Shown one piece after another: positions 7,101-7,837 of a stretch of DNA of 7,837 nucleotides. The DNA comes from Arenicella sp. (lineage in GTDB: Bacteria > Pseudomonadota > Gammaproteobacteria > Arenicellales > Arenicellaceae): positions 1 to 7,837 of the forward strand of contig JAESTB010000210.1 in the NCBI GenBank assembly GCA_016763815.1, given 5' to 3'. The notes below the pieces were generated by a model, which searched no databases, was not told where the DNA came from, and saw only the letters and a list, made by a program, of their open reading frames with translations. Positions within the stretch are counted from its first letter, which is position 1, and each line of letters opens with the position of its first letter. A program made the position numbers and the translations under genes.

Positions 7101-7602
7101 TATCAGTCGCTTGTTGGACCTGGACGTAAAGGTAGCGTCACAGCCTGGAGCGGGCAGTCGTTTCTCAATTTATATTCCGTATACTGATAAATTAGTGATA
7201 TTGCCCGAGCCACGAAGAAGCATAAATAGTAGTTTTGCTGCCCGGCTAGTCGGGGCGCAGATTCTTTGCTTAGATAACGATGAGAGTGTGCTTGAGGCTA
7301 TGGGCACGCTACTTGGAGGCTGGGGCGCAATAGTCACGTCAGTAGCAACCTATAGCCGAGCTGTAGATGCGTTGTCTGAAGTCGATTTCGATTTGATATT
7401 AGCCGACTATCGTTTGGATTTTGCCAAGACCGGTTTGGATTTTTTGGTTATCGCAGATATAAAAGGAGCACTGATTACCGCCGAGCAAGACAAAACATTA
7501 AAGACACGAGCGACTGATTTAGGCTATCAATACCTTGCAAAGCCTATTGAGCCCGCAGCGCTTAAAGCCGCATTGTTGTACCTATTAGACACTGATGTTT
7601 AA
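4117..7602 (+). CDS. crbS: CrbS-type SLC5/SSS transporter-domain hybrid sensor histidine kinase
   Basis: This is a 1161-residue inner-membrane protein. Residues 1-520 form a sodium/solute symporter-like domain with about 13 hydrophobic segments and family blocks such as GTRHLDATEHHKGM (181-194) and LLPRQFQVTVVEA (265-277). A helical linker (about 545-645, possibly STAC-like) is followed by a PAS domain (about 648-760, NITHGISVIDRDFNLVIWN) and a coiled-coil linker (762-800). The HisKA H-box ASHDLLQP has the phospho-acceptor H810. The ATPase domain has N-box N921/N925, DKGVGI (955-960) and RGLGLGL (984-990). The C-terminal receiver domain (about 1048-1152) keeps D1053/D1055, phospho-acceptor D1097, T1121 and K1142, so all catalytic residues are present. 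CrbS kinases act with the LuxR-type regulator CrbR to control acetyl-CoA synthetase and short-chain fatty-acid use, which agrees with the synthetase gene downstream. No regulator gene lies beside it. CbrA is a less likely alternative because it normally lacks the receiver. The Shine-Dalgarno is modest (GGAAAG, six bases before the ATG). Confidence 0.92.
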   Translation: MFSVEFIAFIGFSYILLLFLIAYLGDSEKEKGGLNHNSNLVYALSLAVYCSSWTFYGAVGTASVDGLDYLAIYLGPCLVFLFGYPMMRRIILICKQNSITSISDFISSRFGKERKIGVLVTAIAVVGSLPYIALQLKAVSSSYLVLVNQSAAPHSSATSIITDNIALITGAALALFTILFGTRHLDATEHHKGMILAVAFESIVKLVAILAVGYYAIYLLMGLGTQNGFGQLIDGNSLDGFFSNNTSTWASFLTKTLLATSAIFLLPRQFQVTVVEARDHQQFKTAMWVMPVYLVLTSVIVLPIALTGSILMPNSPADLYVLSLPLAAGSNSLALLAFIGGLSAATGMVIVAAISLSTMVCNDLVMPYLINHRRLDILNSDNLNETILLIRRVAIVGLIAGAYGYYVLIDNNAQLANIGLVSFAAIVQLLPAVLCALYWRSANSKGVFWGLIGGFSIWAYTLMIPTVLSGESVEAVYGVGVWFHPHALFGMRLDNSLSHGVFWSLLVNVTLLVWFSLRDKQSVLEKIQASRFFYVSDTPSNLSSTRPEHAFIVHPDALRILTERIIGRRNTQAVFSQFEQIHGVSLSDVTQVDRQLLSLVQNAIAGVIGATSAQKVISDNLLGSDQYIEEVTTFVDETSSVLQFNRNLLQTTLENITHGISVIDRDFNLVIWNDQYLTLFGYPENLIYVGKPLRELLRFNAARGDFGDKDHNLEIGKRIKYLQEEASYSTIRMRANGTTIKSIGEPMPGGGFVTTYEDISESVRASELLRQANEELESRVKERTEKLVILTKELERNTRNKTHLLAAASHDLLQPINAARLFAHSLSEQAEEPNSVRHLAQKIDKSLVTANELLRALLDVSKLDSGGITPDLSDFSLDAFIGNLVEEMQPSANDKRVLLHYSAPDVMVFSDKKLLLSVLQNLVANGLRYSDAGGAVLVQARLLEDSKQVEISVEDKGVGIDAEHLDQIFNEFYQIKKEGPEETRGLGLGLSIVKRISRLLDLDVKVASQPGAGSRFSIYIPYTDKLVILPEPRRSINSSFAARLVGAQILCLDNDESVLEAMGTLLGGWGAIVTSVATYSRAVDALSEVDFDLILADYRLDFAKTGLDFLVIADIKGALITAEQDKTLKTRATDLGYQYLAKPIEPAALKAALLYLLDTDV

Positions 7603-7615
7603 TTGTCTAGTGGTT

Positions 7616-7636
7616 ATCTAGGGTTGGAGCCTAGAT
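7616..7636. promoter_or_regulatory. 7-bp dyad overlapping a possible promoter before the synthetase gene
   Basis: ATCTAGG (7616-7622) and CCTAGAT (7630-7636) are perfect inverted repeats around a seven-base spacer, a 21-bp dyad 13 bp after the kinase stop. No T-run follows, so it is a poor intrinsic terminator. It abuts a -10-like TATACT (7637-7642), which would place it across the -35/-10 interval, where a regulator could bind. Alternatively it is an mRNA hairpin between kinase and synthetase messages. Confidence 0.4.
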
Positions 7637-7642
7637 TATACT
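7637..7642 (+). promoter_or_regulatory. Possible -10 element for the synthetase gene
   Basis: TATACT matches the sigma-70 -10 consensus at five of six bases. The best -35 at 17-bp spacing is TTATCT (7614-7619), which is poor, so activation by a regulator would be expected. It would give a leader of about 75 bases before the ATG at 7725. Confidence 0.3.
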
Positions 7643-7724
7643 AATGTCGTATGGCAGGGTTTGCTGATATTGGATAGTCTCTAAGCAATCAAGTCTCTAA
7701 CGATAGAAAATAAGGGTTACAAGT

Positions 7725-7837
7725 ATGACTAACGACTATCAACAATGGCGAGCTGACCCAATCGGGTTTTGGCGTGATCAGGCGCAATGTATCGACTGGT
7801 TTACATCGCCTAGTACTATCTTGATCGAGTCAGCTGA
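7725..7837 (+). CDS. Acyl-CoA synthetase, acetyl/propionyl-CoA synthetase family (partial, N-terminus only)
   Basis: Only 37 codons are present before the right edge. The start ATG has an AAGGG Shine-Dalgarno (7712-7716) eight bases upstream. The peptide contains WRADPIGFWRDQAQCIDW (residues 8-25), matching the N-terminal block of the acetyl-CoA synthetase family (pattern DPxxFWxxQAxxIDW). The Phe-Trp comes at residues 15-16. Propionyl-CoA synthetase (PrpE) has a similarly short lead, whereas classical Acs proteins have about 30 residues first, so PrpE-type is somewhat favoured. These cytosolic enzymes activate short-chain acids to CoA thioesters through an acyl-adenylate using ATP. The catalytic motifs lie outside the window, so substrate cannot be settled. 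Its position directly after a CrbS-type kinase, a known regulator of acetate activation, supports the family call. Confidence 0.8.
   Translation, partial: MTNDYQQWRADPIGFWRDQAQCIDWFTSPSTILIESA

Noticed and set aside
7606..7634. Cluster of three CTAG tetranucleotides as an unusual composition signal
   Set aside because: CTAG occurs often elsewhere in the window, for example several times between 340 and 400 and between 1130 and 1290, so it is not rare here.
7616..7636. Intrinsic terminator after the kinase gene
   Set aside because: The stem is only 7 bp and is followed by ATTATACTAATG-like sequence rather than a T-run, so dyad is reported as a possible regulatory site instead.
1..7837. CRISPR arrays, insertion sequences, attachment sites or tRNA/rRNA genes
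   Set aside because: I found no regularly spaced repeats, transposase-like frames, terminal inverted repeats or cloverleaf-like sequence; the four large genes and their spacers account for the window.

Overview
The window looks like chromosome of a free-living, probably marine, gammaproteobacterium. Base composition is moderate, the genes are closely packed, and the mix is typical: a DcaP-type outer-membrane porin, a CrbS-type transporter/sensor kinase, a DUF294 signalling protein with a DnaQ-like exonuclease, and an acyl-CoA synthetase. I could not narrow the taxon further. Family assignments rest on motifs read by eye, not on database searches.

Layout. The left third is a leftward unit: a four-part cNMP/CBS/DUF294 protein (525-2408) followed one base later by a DnaQ-fold 3'-5' exonuclease (523 to beyond the left edge). 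A 154-bp divergent control region (2409-2562) separates it from a rightward group. That group holds a DcaP-like porin (2563-3900), a 216-bp spacer with a short tandem repeat feeding a strong intrinsic terminator, a 1161-residue hybrid histidine kinase whose N-terminal half is an SLC5/SSS transporter domain (4117-7602), a 122-bp spacer with a dyad and a possible promoter, and the first 37 codons of an acetyl/propionyl-CoA synthetase (from 7725, cut by the right edge).

How it may fit together. CrbS-type kinases are known to control acetyl-CoA synthetase and short-chain fatty-acid use, and DUF294/exonuclease pairs are commonly found close to acetate-use genes in proteobacteria. The window therefore reads as a carboxylate sensing and use locus: the porin admits small acids through the outer membrane, the kinase senses them or their flux at the inner membrane, and the synthetase activates them to CoA thioesters. 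The porin's substrate and any regulatory wiring are inferred. No response regulator gene is visible.

I see no mobile element, CRISPR array, RNA gene or broken gene, and nothing that amounts to a clearly new system. The points most worth a second look are the triplicated terminator arm at 3977-4036, the 60-bp-spaced repeats in the divergent control region, the degenerate cyclic-nucleotide pocket of the DUF294 protein, and a four-codon mini-ORF with a strong ribosome binding site after the porin.
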